A stretch of 64,000 nt of DNA from Diospyros lotus. Taxonomy: Eukaryota > Streptophyta > Magnoliopsida > Ericales > Ebenaceae. Location: the NCBI RefSeq assembly GCF_014633365.1, contig NC_068345.1, positions 14,950,058 through 15,014,057 of the forward strand, in the 5' to 3' direction. Positions 23,101-35,100 of this stretch are shown here, in pieces (within the stretch, counting starts at the first letter, position 1; each line of letters begins with the position of its first letter). A program made the translations under genes and the position numbers. The notes beneath the pieces are model-generated. The model was not told where the DNA came from and ran no database searches. It saw only the letters and a program-made list of their open reading frames with translations.

Positions 23101-26100
23101 ATATATAAGCTTATATATATAATAAACTGATATTATATACATTATATATTATATATTATATAAAACTGATATTAACGGGGTGATGGCTATATGTACTGAT
23201 ACCCAAGGGCGGAGGAAGAACAACCAATAGCAAGAGAGACGGCTAGCAGTGGTGGCCAAAGGGCCAAGGGAAAACGGGAAATCAGGGGCCAAGAGAGACA
23301 ATTGGCAGCGATGGCGACGAGAGAGAGCTTTCGAAGAGGCGATTGGCAGGGAAGGCGAGAGAGAAATCGGGGCACAACACAGGCACTTGACTTCCCCGAT
23401 CGGTCAGTTCTCACTTCTCAGAACTTAAAAACCCTAACTTAAAACCTTTGAAAATTAGGCGACCCAGGCAACTAGGCGCCATTGACGATCGATTAATCGG
23501 ATCAACGCCTAGGGAGGCCAATTAGCTTATATTTGCAACGGCCAAGGGTTGCCTAATGCCTAGGCCGATTTTTAGAACACTGGAAGAAACAGCGACTTAG
23601 CGGTAATAAGTTTCTTAGGATAAGAAACCTCTCAAGAAGGAGGGAATTGTCATGACCCTAGGAGCAATAGCAGGAGAATGTTATAATAGTTCGTTAGGAG
23701 ATATTTTGCAATTTGTTAGAAGCACATGAGTGCTATTAGGGATTTAGTTAACAACCAACTATGCCTATAAAAAGGCTACTTGTAAGAGGATGGAATATAT
23801 GTGAAATGAGATTGAAATCCTATCTTCCTAATTCTCTCCATCCCTCTCTCGGTTCTCTCTAATTCTCCCTCCATTTTCTGCTGTTTTCTCTCCCTCCTTC
23901 AATTTCTATCATTCTAATTTCTCCCTTAATTCCAATCACAACTCTAGGCAACCCTAGGAATGTGATAGCCACCTTAGGAGGAGTTTTAGACCTCCACAAC
24001 TTTTCAAGGAGACATGGACACCTCTCTGCCTTTGCCACACAAAGCATCATAAAAGGTGTGAACAGAAAAAACTCACGTACTTGATGGAAGCCACACCATC
24101 AATACTCTCATATCCTACTGAAAAGTAAGAATAAAGATGAGACAAGTCAAGGAATCCAATCCCCAAAACAGGAGATCACACCTGAATTGCTGGCACCAAA
24201 ATAAGAGACCAGAGAGTAATAAGAAAGATTCACTAAAACCGGCTCCCAATTTCTAGCAACAATAATAAAAGACCTAGAAAAATCTCACTCAAAGGTCTAT
24301 GACCACCAATTGCCTAATGAGAAAAAGGACTATAGACAAATTAACAACATAAAATGAACTAAAGTTGAAGAAAACATCCCAAATCCTCGTAATACCTTCC
24401 TAAAGCCCAACACCATAGTAAAGCCTAAAGGGTCTATAGACAACTTATGCCATTGAAAACCATATTTATCAATAATAACCTCTTCTAGACAGACTTCCTT
24501 TCAACCACAAATGTGACATCCCATAAATTAATAAGGCATATGAAGAGGCCCCCAATATGAGACTACAAAAAGGTGATAAGTTATTCTTAAAATTTGCCAA
24601 AATAAAAATATACAAAGTGGCAGCGAGGATTGCTGAAGCAGGTGAAAAACCTCATATGAGCAGCTGAATTTAAAATTACAGTTGTACTGTAATAGAGGGG
24701 CAATATTGTAATAGAGATATAATAGTTGTTAGGATTATAGTTGCACTGCACATGGGTGCAGGGGCTGAGGCCAAACGATTGTATTGCACAAGGGGGCAAG
24801 GGCTATGAGGCTATAAATAAGCCACTTTTGTAGGAGAGTAATCATGTTTGAATTGTTGAATGAATTCTCTCATTTCCCTCTCTTGAATTCTCTCAATCTC
24901 CCTCCAATTTCCCTATAATCTCTCTCTCAATTTCCCTCTCTTTTTCTCGGTTCTCCCTAATCTCCCTCTCTGTTCTGTTCTTTCCTAATTTCCTCCCATT
25001 TCTTCCAATCTAACTCCCCCAATTCCTTCCAATTACCTTCTAAACCTGTCATGAACCTTAGGTTCATGACATCAGATTTGGAGGATCAAGTAAAGAGATA
25101 CATGTATGCATTTTTAATATGTTATTCGACATAAAAATTGTTAATCTGGTTAAGAATAGAGAGGGTTGCATTAAGGACTTAATCAAGGAGATTATGGTCA
25201 ATTAACAAAAGATTAGTACAGTCCCAGCTCCTTTAGAAGCTTGAAAAAGTTTCTACAGTAAGAGGTGGCAGCCACTTCTGAAACAGGTAGGTGTGTTGTT
25301 GGTTTCAAATCAGAGGTGGCAATTTCAGCTAGGTGGAAGGTTTAAAGGAAAGATAAGTCCAGCTGCAAATTTTTTTTGTGCTAGGTGGAAGCCAAGCTAC
25401 CACCCATCAGCTGCTGCTTGTATTCATGATGAGATGTTCCTTCAGGTGCAGGACAAGAACACAGCAAAAATATAGAAGTGTTGAATCAGCCCATTGCGTG
25501 TCAAGATAGGAGAATGCCACCAGGTGGTAGCAAGTGGAAGTAAATTGGAGAGATACCAAGCAGTTCTAGGTGGCAGCCAAGGAAGCTGCTGCTCGTCAGC
25601 TGCTTCAAATGCCTACAAATAGGTTTTCCACCCATTTGGTTTCAAGACATTGAGGTAGAGAGAGAAGCTCCCCACAAGGCAGAGAGAAAAGGGGAGGAAA
25701 AGAGAGGCAAACAAAGAGAGAAAAAGGGAAAAAGGCCGAGGAAAGCATTGCCACATATATATATATATATACATGCTGCTGCAGGGGAATTAAAGAGGAA
25801 AGCTGGAAATGCTTCAAAATAAAAATGTAGGCATGGAGAGGAACCTTGTTCCTGTAGCATTGCTGGAAATGGAGAAAGAAGACTTACGATTGTAGAGGAA
25901 TAAAAGAAAGGCTGTGAGTTGCAGGAAATTGGATGAAGCTGCTGGAAATGAAGAAGAATAAGATAAAGGAAGCAAAATCTACAAGAGAGCTGCTCACACG
26001 AAGAAGATATGTATGTATCAGTTATGGGGAACTAAAAGAGATGTGAACATTAAGTAAGGAAAGCAATGATGCAATGGCATGCAAGTGAGTTGCTGAGAAC

Positions 26101-29100
26101 AAATGAACAAGGAGATTTTTCGATGCTGTGGGAGAGGAGAGTAACTTTACAGCAATTAGCCAAGTCTATGGAAAAGAAAAGTGCATGGTTATGGTTATTC
26201 TACGTTGGTATTATGCGTAAAAATGATTTATGGCAACCTAATGCATAAAATGACATATTTATGATGCGTGCACAATGTGGGTGTGTTGCATGGAAGTATG
26301 AGTCAAGCACATATTGATAATGAGGGTTCAAGCCAAAATGTGTCGTAATGAATGTTCTTAATGTTTGGCCAAGGGTGAAGCCCTTAGGCTGTGTGAATGA
26401 TGACAAAGGGTAAAGGGAGGGCTTGAACCTAGGAATGGGTGCACTCAGGCGAATGGGAGGTCATGATGATTAGGGGCTGCCTACATGAAATGTGTGAACA
26501 ATGAGCATTGCATGTAATTGCATTGTCATGACATGCTTAACTGAAAATTCTATTCTATGCATTCATTTTAACATTCCATACAATGCAAGGGATGGGAGGA
26601 AAGACCAGCTTGGGTTAGATACAGGATGGAAAGCTGTATAAAATCATGTAGGTATCTCTAAAGCATGTTAAATAATCTGTTGATGCATTAAAGTTACACA
26701 TGAGAAAAAAGGAATGAGGATTTTTGTGATAACTTCATACTTGATGTCATCTTGCTTTTATGGTGTGATGTGAGAAATGTGAAACCCCGATAATGAAGAG
26801 TAGACTAGAGACCAAAATGGGAACTGAAGGCCTAACCACACATCAAGGTATAAGAGAGACATCCATCTGGTGGGAAGACTTGCATGCAACTTTGCATGGC
26901 GGGGTTGTAGGATGACACCTGACCGAGGTGGGGCGCCACAATAAACCTCCAAAACCCAACCCTCCAACCTCAATGAAAGTACTAACAAAATCCCAGCCAA
27001 CTACTTCTAAACTAAACCCTAACGACCCAAAAGGAAATCTTGATACAACTGTTCCGAGACAATTTGCTGCCCACACAAAAATCATCAAAATAGACATGAA
27101 ATTGGTTGAAAGACAGAGACCGAATTAATGGGACAGTCCTAGCCCTTCTATACAAATATTGACTCCAAGAGGTGATAAGAAGGAAAAGGGTCAATATCAC
27201 AACCCAAGGAAATAGCTAGAAGTTGAAAAGATGATAAAATTAATAGAAAAAGGATGACAAAAAAATTGGAGAAAACAGTTGTAATTGGGTAATTTTTCTC
27301 CAACCATATGTATTTATACTTTCATTACCTCTTAAAAGGAAAATTTTCATTAGGATCCTATCAATCAACACAATTATAGTTATGAACCATCACGAGATTA
27401 TGGCAATCAACACTCCTACTTAAGATGGTGAATAGATATCTCTCATGCCCATCTTGTATTAAATAGAGTGAAATACTTTATATCTAAGACTGCTAGTAAA
27501 TATGTCAGCGAACTGATCCTTTGACTTAACAAAAGGTATACATAGCTGGCCATCTTCTCACTTTTTTAATGAAGTATCTATCTATCTCAATATGCTTTAT
27601 TCTGCCATGCTGAACAAGTGTTCACAGTGTTAATTGCAGCCTTATAATCACAATATATGGTGAAAGTTCTCTCATTAATTATCTCCAAGTATTTCGTGAT
27701 TTTCTTAAGCCACAAAAGTTCCAAAATACCATGAACCATTGCTCTATATTGCCCTAGCACTAGATTTAGCTACCACAGCTTGCTCGTTGCTTCTTTGAGT
27801 AACCAAATTGCCACCACTGCAGTAAAATATTGTAGATCTCTCCATATCTGGTGCACTTATGGCAATCAGAATCAATAAAGGCTTTTACCTCCAAATGACT
27901 ACTGTTTGCAAACAATAACTTTTCTAGAGGTGTCGATTTCAAATATCTCAAGACAAGATAAACTGCTTCCAAATGGGCTCTGATAGGGTGCCCCTGGTGC
28001 AAAAGCCCCCACTTTGCCGGAGTTGTTTTAATGCAAATCCTTACCCTTACTTTATAAAGAGATTGTTCTACAACTTGAACCCATGACCACCTACTCACAA
28101 ATGGCCTTATCATTACTACCAAGGCTAGCTCTAACATCTCCAGCGTCAACCTTGTCTCCATACCCACAATTGAAACAATGATTTATGTCAATAGGTGCCT
28201 TAGCAAGTTTACACACTAGGATTTCGTCTCTTCTAGGAGGTCCAAAGCACACTTCCTTTATGAAATGAAGATGCCTTTATCAAATCAAGTAACTTCAATT
28301 CAATGAAAGTATCACAACTTTTCCATATGCTTGATCTGAAACATCTTCCCTAAATAATTTTCAATTTTAACATTACTTCAAAATTATTCAATGTCAAGGC
28401 AATGTCATACGCACACAATAAGAATTCAATCTCACTCTTGTACTATTTACTAAACAAAATATGATGAGCATTGCTCTAATGATATCCACAAGCTATCATA
28501 GTCTTGTTGAATCCAAGGCTCACCTTAAAAACTATGCTCTAGGTGATTGTTCAAAACAATGTAAGGCTTTCTTTAGTCTAATAACCTTCTAACTTTTGAC
28601 AGAAAAACTTGGAGGAATTTCCTTATACACCTCTCCCAACTAGGATAGGAGTACATTTTTTAAACCTAGCTACTGTAGATCTCACCCAAGATTAGCAACA
28701 TGAGAGAACAACAGAATAGAGCTCATCTTTGCTACAGGGGCAAACTTTCTTGATAGTCCACTTCATAAGTTTGGGAAAATCCTTTTGCATCAAGTCTCAC
28801 TTTAATTCTCTCTATTGTTACATCAGACTTGTGTTTAACAAAAAAGACTCATTTAAATCCCACTACTCTTTTTCCAACAGAAGCGTTTGCAAATTCCCAA
28901 GTCCCATTCTTGGCTAAGGCCTAAATCTGTCCCACTATGGCTTCCTTACACCTTCAATCACAAAGTGCTTCAAGACAATTCTTAGGAATCAAAATAGAAG
29001 ACAAGGATGAAATAAAAACTCCATGGGAGGGTGAAGGGAGACAAGGAATTATATGAAACAAAGTTGGAAAGCAGATGTTGAGTAGGAGATCATGCTCCTT

Positions 29101-32100
29101 TTCTAAGAGTAATAGGAATATTAAAATCAATTAACATTAGGTGTGGGAGATGGGATTGAAATCTTACTAAAAGGTGAGGCAACTAGGGGTAATGGTTAAC
29201 TAGGTAGAGTACACTTAATGGTTTGCCTTCATCTAGAATATTTTACTATACCATCTCTCTTTGGTCTTCCAGGAGTTACATGATATGTTTTCTCACATCC
29301 CCAATGGAGAAGAGCCAAATCTCTGACCACCATAATCCAACAAAATAGTAACATGATCCAAAACAACTTCCGACACAAGATTGAATAACATCATGACAAC
29401 GATCCTCCCAACGAGTCGAGATTGAGAAGGCAACATAAACAGGACCAAGATTAACTAACATCAGTTCTAGCCTAACCAATACTTCCTCCAAGGGAAGATT
29501 CATAAATCTTATTTTTCAATAAAGTAAAAAAAAAAAAAAAAGCAACCATAGAAAGGGAGAAGCCTACACACGCAAGTATCAGTAGGAAACCTCATTAGGT
29601 TGACATCACCACCAATACGAGGGGGAGTTCCCATCTAATGCAATGTGAAGACAACTCATCCCATAGTAGTCTTTTACTGGTCACTATTGTTACAGGGCTA
29701 ATAAATCCCAGGAGAAGCTGACCTAGAATTATCTGCTACAAACTCAAAACAAACAAGTCACAGAAAAATTACCAAATACTACATTGACTCTTTCAAGAAA
29801 GCTGGAGTATCAAGAATTTATTGACAAGTACAAAAATTTTCCTGCATGAGATTAACTTTATTAAACAAAGTGATCAAATAGAGGGTCAGTGTTGAGCTCA
29901 CCGAAAATAAAGTAGAAGTCATCAGCAACTACATCTTTTGCCAAGTTCTTTATGTACAACACAGAAGCAGGATCTCCAGCTGTATAATTCTGCACAAAGG
30001 GTGTTATATTAGCAATGCATTATTTAATATGTATATTGTGAGAAAATAATTATGAGGAAAAACCTAAGAGACTAACCTCTCTTAACTTGTTATTTATAAT
30101 AAGTATAATGAACCTTAAACTTATGGGCTTAATCTAATTACAAAAATAAAACACACATATAATAACTATAATATATACTAATAATTCTAACACTCTCCCT
30201 CAAGCTGGAGCATAAATATCATATGCACCAACCTTGTTACAAATATATTTCACTCGAGCACCCTTTAAAGATTTGGTGAAGACATCTGCAAGTTGATCAT
30301 TAGAGTTAACAAACTCTGTAACAATAACACCTTCAACCAACTTTTCTCTAACAAAGTGACAGTCGATTTCAATATGCTTAGTTCGCTCATGAAACACTGG
30401 ATTAGAAGCAATGTGTAAGGCAGCCTGATTATCACAAATAAGCTTCATAGGAGACACTTCACAAAACTTCAGTTCTTGCAGAAGTTGTTTAAGCCAAATG
30501 AGCTCACAAGTTGCATTAGCCATAGCCCGATACTCTGCCTCTGCACTGGATCTGACTGCTACATTATGTTTCTTACTTTTCCAAGAAACCAGATTTCCTC
30601 CCACAAGAACACAATACCCAGAAATTGACCGACGATCAGAAGGAAATCCTGCCCAATCTGCATCTGCATAACAACAAATATCTATGTGTCCCTTATCCTC
30701 ATAAAGCAGCCCTTTACCTGGCGCTCTTTTGATATATCTTAGAATCCGGATAACAGCATTCCAGTGAGAATCACATGGAGAACTAAGGAACTGGCTAACT
30801 ACACTCACAGCAAAAGCAATGTCAGGACGAGTGACTGTGAGATAGTTCAACTTGCCTACCAGTCTCCTATACCTTCCAGGGTCTGAATAAAGCTCCCCCT
30901 GTCCCAGCAAGAGTCAGATATTCGGATCCATTAGGGTGTCGACCGGTTTGCAATTCACCATACCAGTTTCTTCTAAGATGTCAAGTGCATACTTCCTCTG
31001 AGAAATTGAGATACCATCTCCTGATTGAGCAACTTCAATACCCAAGAGATACCGAAGTTGGCATAGGTGTTTGGTCTGAAAGTGTTGATGTAGATGTTCC
31101 TTCAGCTTCTGTATTCCAACCTAATCACTCCCTGTGATAACAATGTCATCTACATAAACAATATGGTAGATACATAAGGAAGTAGAATGGCGATAGAAAA
31201 CCGAATGATCAGCCTCATTTCGAGTGAGACCAAAGGCTTGAACCACAATGTTGAACCTGTCAAACCATGCCCGTGGAGATTGTTTCAGACCATAGAGAGA
31301 CTTCTTGAGTTTGCAGACTACATTGGACTCTCCCTGAGCAACAAAACCAGGTGATTGCTCTATATATACCTCTTCTTGCAAATCACCATGAAGAAATGCA
31401 TTTTTAATATCAATCTGATAGAGTGGCCAATGACGCGTAGCAGCCAGAGAGAGAAAGAGGCGAACAGAGGCCATTTTCGCAACAGGAGAGAAAGTATCGT
31501 TGTAATCCAGCCCATAGATCTGTGTAAAGCCTTTGGCAACCAAGCGGGCCTTAAGACGTTCCACCTGGCCATCAGGACCCACTTTGCGAGTGAATACCCA
31601 ACTGTAACCAACGGGAGTCTTTCCTGGTGGTAAAGACACCAAATCCCAAGTACCATTTCAATGTAAGGCGCCAATCTCATCTAGCATAGCCTGGTGCCAA
31701 CTAGGATGAGACAGAGCTTCACATGTGGTTTTAGGAATGGAAACAGAGGAAATGCTCGAAACAAATGCACTATAAGAAGGAGACAAACGGTCATAGCATA
31801 AAAAGTTATAAATAGGATGGGGATTACAAGTAGACCGTGTACCTTTGCGAAGAGCAACAGGGAGATTGTCGAGCTCAGGATCCAGGGGCAGGACGGGACC
31901 ATAGACGGAGAGAGCGAGTCAAGAGAATCCTAGGCTGGAGGAATGCTGGCGCCGGTAGCAGGATGAGGACGACGGTGAAATGTAAGAAGTGGAGGAGCCG
32001 TGGTAGGTGGACCAAAAAACAGTAGGGACGCCACAGAGAAGACAGACGGACTCGAAGAGGACAACGGAAGAAAAGAAAAAGGAACAGGCAAAACCTGGTG

Positions 32101-35100
32101 AAGACTCTGTGAATCAAGCTGAGCAACCGAAAAAAAAGACTAATGTTCAAAGAATGTGACATTAGCAGACAAAAAATAGCGATGCAGCTCAGGAGAGTAA
32201 CACTTATAGCCTTTTTGCAACCGGGAATAGCCGAGGAAGATACACTTGAGAGTAGAGATGGCAAACGGGTCGAGCCGGCTCGGCCCGGCCCGCTGGCTCG
32301 GCCCGCGGGCCAAGCGGGCCGGGCCAAATCGGCCTGCTTAAAAACAGGCCAGCAGATTGCTGGCCCTAGCCCGGCCCTACACGGGCCCGCGGGCCAAACG
32401 GGCAGCAGGCAGTGAGCGAGAGAGGGCAAGGGGCGAGACTGAGAGCAAGGGGCGCGGGCGACAAAGGGCGAGGGCGAGGGCGAGGGCGGCAAGCGAGGGC
32501 GAGGGCGAGACAAAGGGCGAGGGCGAGACAGAGGGCGAGCGAGGGGCGCGGGCGAGGGCGAGGGCGAGGGCGAGGGGCGCGGGCGAGGGCGAGACAGAGG
32601 GCGAGGGCGAGGGCGAGGGCGACAGAGGGAGAGGGCGAGACAAAGGGCGAGGGCGACTGAGGGGCGAGGGCGAGGGCGAGACAGAGGGTGAGGGCGAGGG
32701 CGAGGGCGAGGGCGAGGGCAAGGGCGAGATTAGCGGGCCGGGCTAAATCGGCCCGGCCTTAAATGGGCCAGCAAAATGCTGGCCCTAGCCCGATGCCGGG
32801 CCAAGCCCATTTTGCCATCTCTACTTGAGAGATTTTGCAGCAAGGTTATCCTGTCCAGGTGAAAAAGAATGCACAAAACAAATACATCCAAAAACACGAA
32901 GAGAAACAGAATAAAGTGGTTGTGTAGGGAACAAAAGGGAATGAGGAATTTGCTCCTGTAACGCTGAAGATGGCATGCGATTGATTAGATAACATGCAGT
33001 TAGAACAGCATCGCCCCAAAATTTGGTGGGAAGATTGGCATATAAAAGGAACGTCCGTGCAGTCTCAATAAGATGGCGATTCTTATGCTCAACAACCCCA
33101 TTTTATTGAGGTGTGTAAGGACAAGAAGATTGATGTAGAATGCCATTAGCAGTCATAAAGGTAGCAAATGGAGAAGAAAAATACTCAGGGGCATTATCAC
33201 TACGAAAGGCACAGATAGAAACTCCAAGCTGTGTTTTTATTTCAGCAGTAAATGTCTAAAAAATAGAAAATAACTCGGACCGACATTTCATAAGAAACAA
33301 CCAAGTGCAATGGGAAAGTCATCAATGAAAGTAGCGAAATATGAAAAACCAAGAGTAGAATTGATGTGACTGGGCCCCCATACATCAAAGGGCACAAGGG
33401 AAAAAGGAGCCTCAGCCCTATTATTGACTCGACGAGAAAAAGAATGACGAGCGTGTTTACCACGCTGACACAACTCACAACTAAACATGGACAATGACGA
33501 CAAACTAGGAACTAATTTATTCAGTTTGGAGAGGTTGGGATGACCGAGACGATAGTGGAGAAGATCTGGAGAAGCGGCATTGGTGCAAGCTACCGGCGAA
33601 CTAGGCACAACAAGATGATAGTGACCCTGTGACTCACGCTCGACGCCAATCGTCCACCCCGTACCCTGGTCCTGAACACAAACAGAGGTAGGAGTAAAGA
33701 TAACAGAACAGTTAAGGGTTTTGCTAAGTTGGCTAACTGAAATCAAATTAAAAGGACTATCAGGAATATATAAAACAGAATTTAATGAAAAAGACGAAGT
33801 GGGTGTGATTTGACCGATTCCTTTAACTGCAGTTTTGGTGCCATCAACCAGGGTAACAGTAGGTAAGGTATCATAATAGGTAAGTGAGGAGAAAAGAAGC
33901 TCATTACCACACATATGGTCAGTGGCACCAGAATCTATAATCCAAGGACTAATAGATGAGCCTTGAGCAACACAAGTAACGGGATTATCAGGATGAGACG
34001 ATTGGGTAGCCTGAAACTTCAAGAAGGCATCATACTCAGCTATAGACATAGATACCAATTGTGAACCTGGTGGAGATTGAGCAGGACTAGGATCGCTCTG
34101 AAATACATGAGCTGCACTAGTAGATGATACAGGTGGAGCTAGCTGGCCAACCATGTTTCTTCCAGCATTTGTCCTCAAGATGACCCAGTTTCTTACAAAA
34201 GGTACACTATGGACGTGAGCGATTATTATTGCGTCCTCTATTTCCTCCTATGGTTGAAGCCTAAGACACAAGGGTTGAAGATTCGGCTAGAGGAACAACA
34301 TGAGAAGAAGAGGACATACCATGTGCACCTGTCATATTCAACAACCTTTTGAAAGAGTCCTTCATGGTAGGGCTAGCGGAGCTGGTCAAGATTTGATGCC
34401 TGATGGCGTCAAACTCTGGTTTCAGACCGGAGAGAGTAATAACCATAAAAACTTCTCTCATTAAGCAATCTGTTCAGTGCGGGTCGTAGTGAGAGGAAGA
34501 AGAGCATCAAATTCTTGCATGAGAGCCCGACCTACCCCAAATAAGATTCCATGGACGACTCTTGCTTGAGATTTTTGATATTAGAAACCACAGTGTACAA
34601 ACGTTGGATGTCGTTTGTATAACACTCTGCAGCTTCCTTCCACACATCAACACAAGTTTCAAAGGGGCGAAAGAGTTGCATGATGGAAGGATCAATAGAC
34701 TGCCATAAGAGGCTACATAACTGGGCATCAACTTGTTTCCATCTAGCCCAATTCGCTTCTGGCACACTTTCAGCCTTTGTGGTAAGATGATCTGCTTGGC
34801 CTTACCCTTTGAACCACATTTTGACAGAGGCCTGCCCATGAGAGATAATTGACCGACCATATCAACTTGACAGTGGTAATATTTGTTGTCCCTAGATTGG
34901 AGACAATAAAGGATTGAGAGGTGGCAGGGGAAACAGGTACCGAAGCGGGAATAGCACCGGCAGAAACAGCGTCACTGAAATCAGACATGGCAAAGGTTTC
35001 GACACTGGAAGTGGCTTGAGGAGTCGCCGGCGATCAGATCTAGAGAAGCCGGAAAAAAGTGGCTAGCGAACGCGCTGTCACGCGCCAGCGCGTGGAGACG

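Larger units (their letters stand above)
18383..23967 (+). mobile_element. Non-autonomous Ty3/Gypsy-like LTR element with captured GCN2 sequence
   Basis: LTRs at 18383-18709 and 23648-23967 both begin TGTCATGACCCTAGGAG and end CCCTAGGAATGTGA(C/T)A. The flanking duplication is GCCAT / GCCAC (18378-18382, 23968-23972), one mismatch. Bases after the 5' LTR (ATGATATTAAAGCC) look like a decayed initiator-Met primer-binding site. Inside are a gag-like region and a GCN2-derived fragment but no protease, RT, RNase H or integrase. Three hAT-type elements have inserted in it. It lies in intron 8 of U11/U12-65K, antisense to it. Confidence 0.88.

Noticed and set aside
23187..23414. 75-codon - strand frame in the hAT element
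   Set aside because: Not similar to hAT transposase; lies in GC-richer MITE interior.
29276..29503. 75-codon - strand frame in intron 8
   Set aside because: Cysteine- and tryptophan-rich without domain signature; lies in decayed Copia-like DNA.
31875..32746. Long open frames (up to 212 codons) on both strands
   Set aside because: They run through the hAT MITE and its GGGCGA repeat and change with frame into Arg/Gly- or Ser/Pro-rich runs; they come from the repeat, not a gene.
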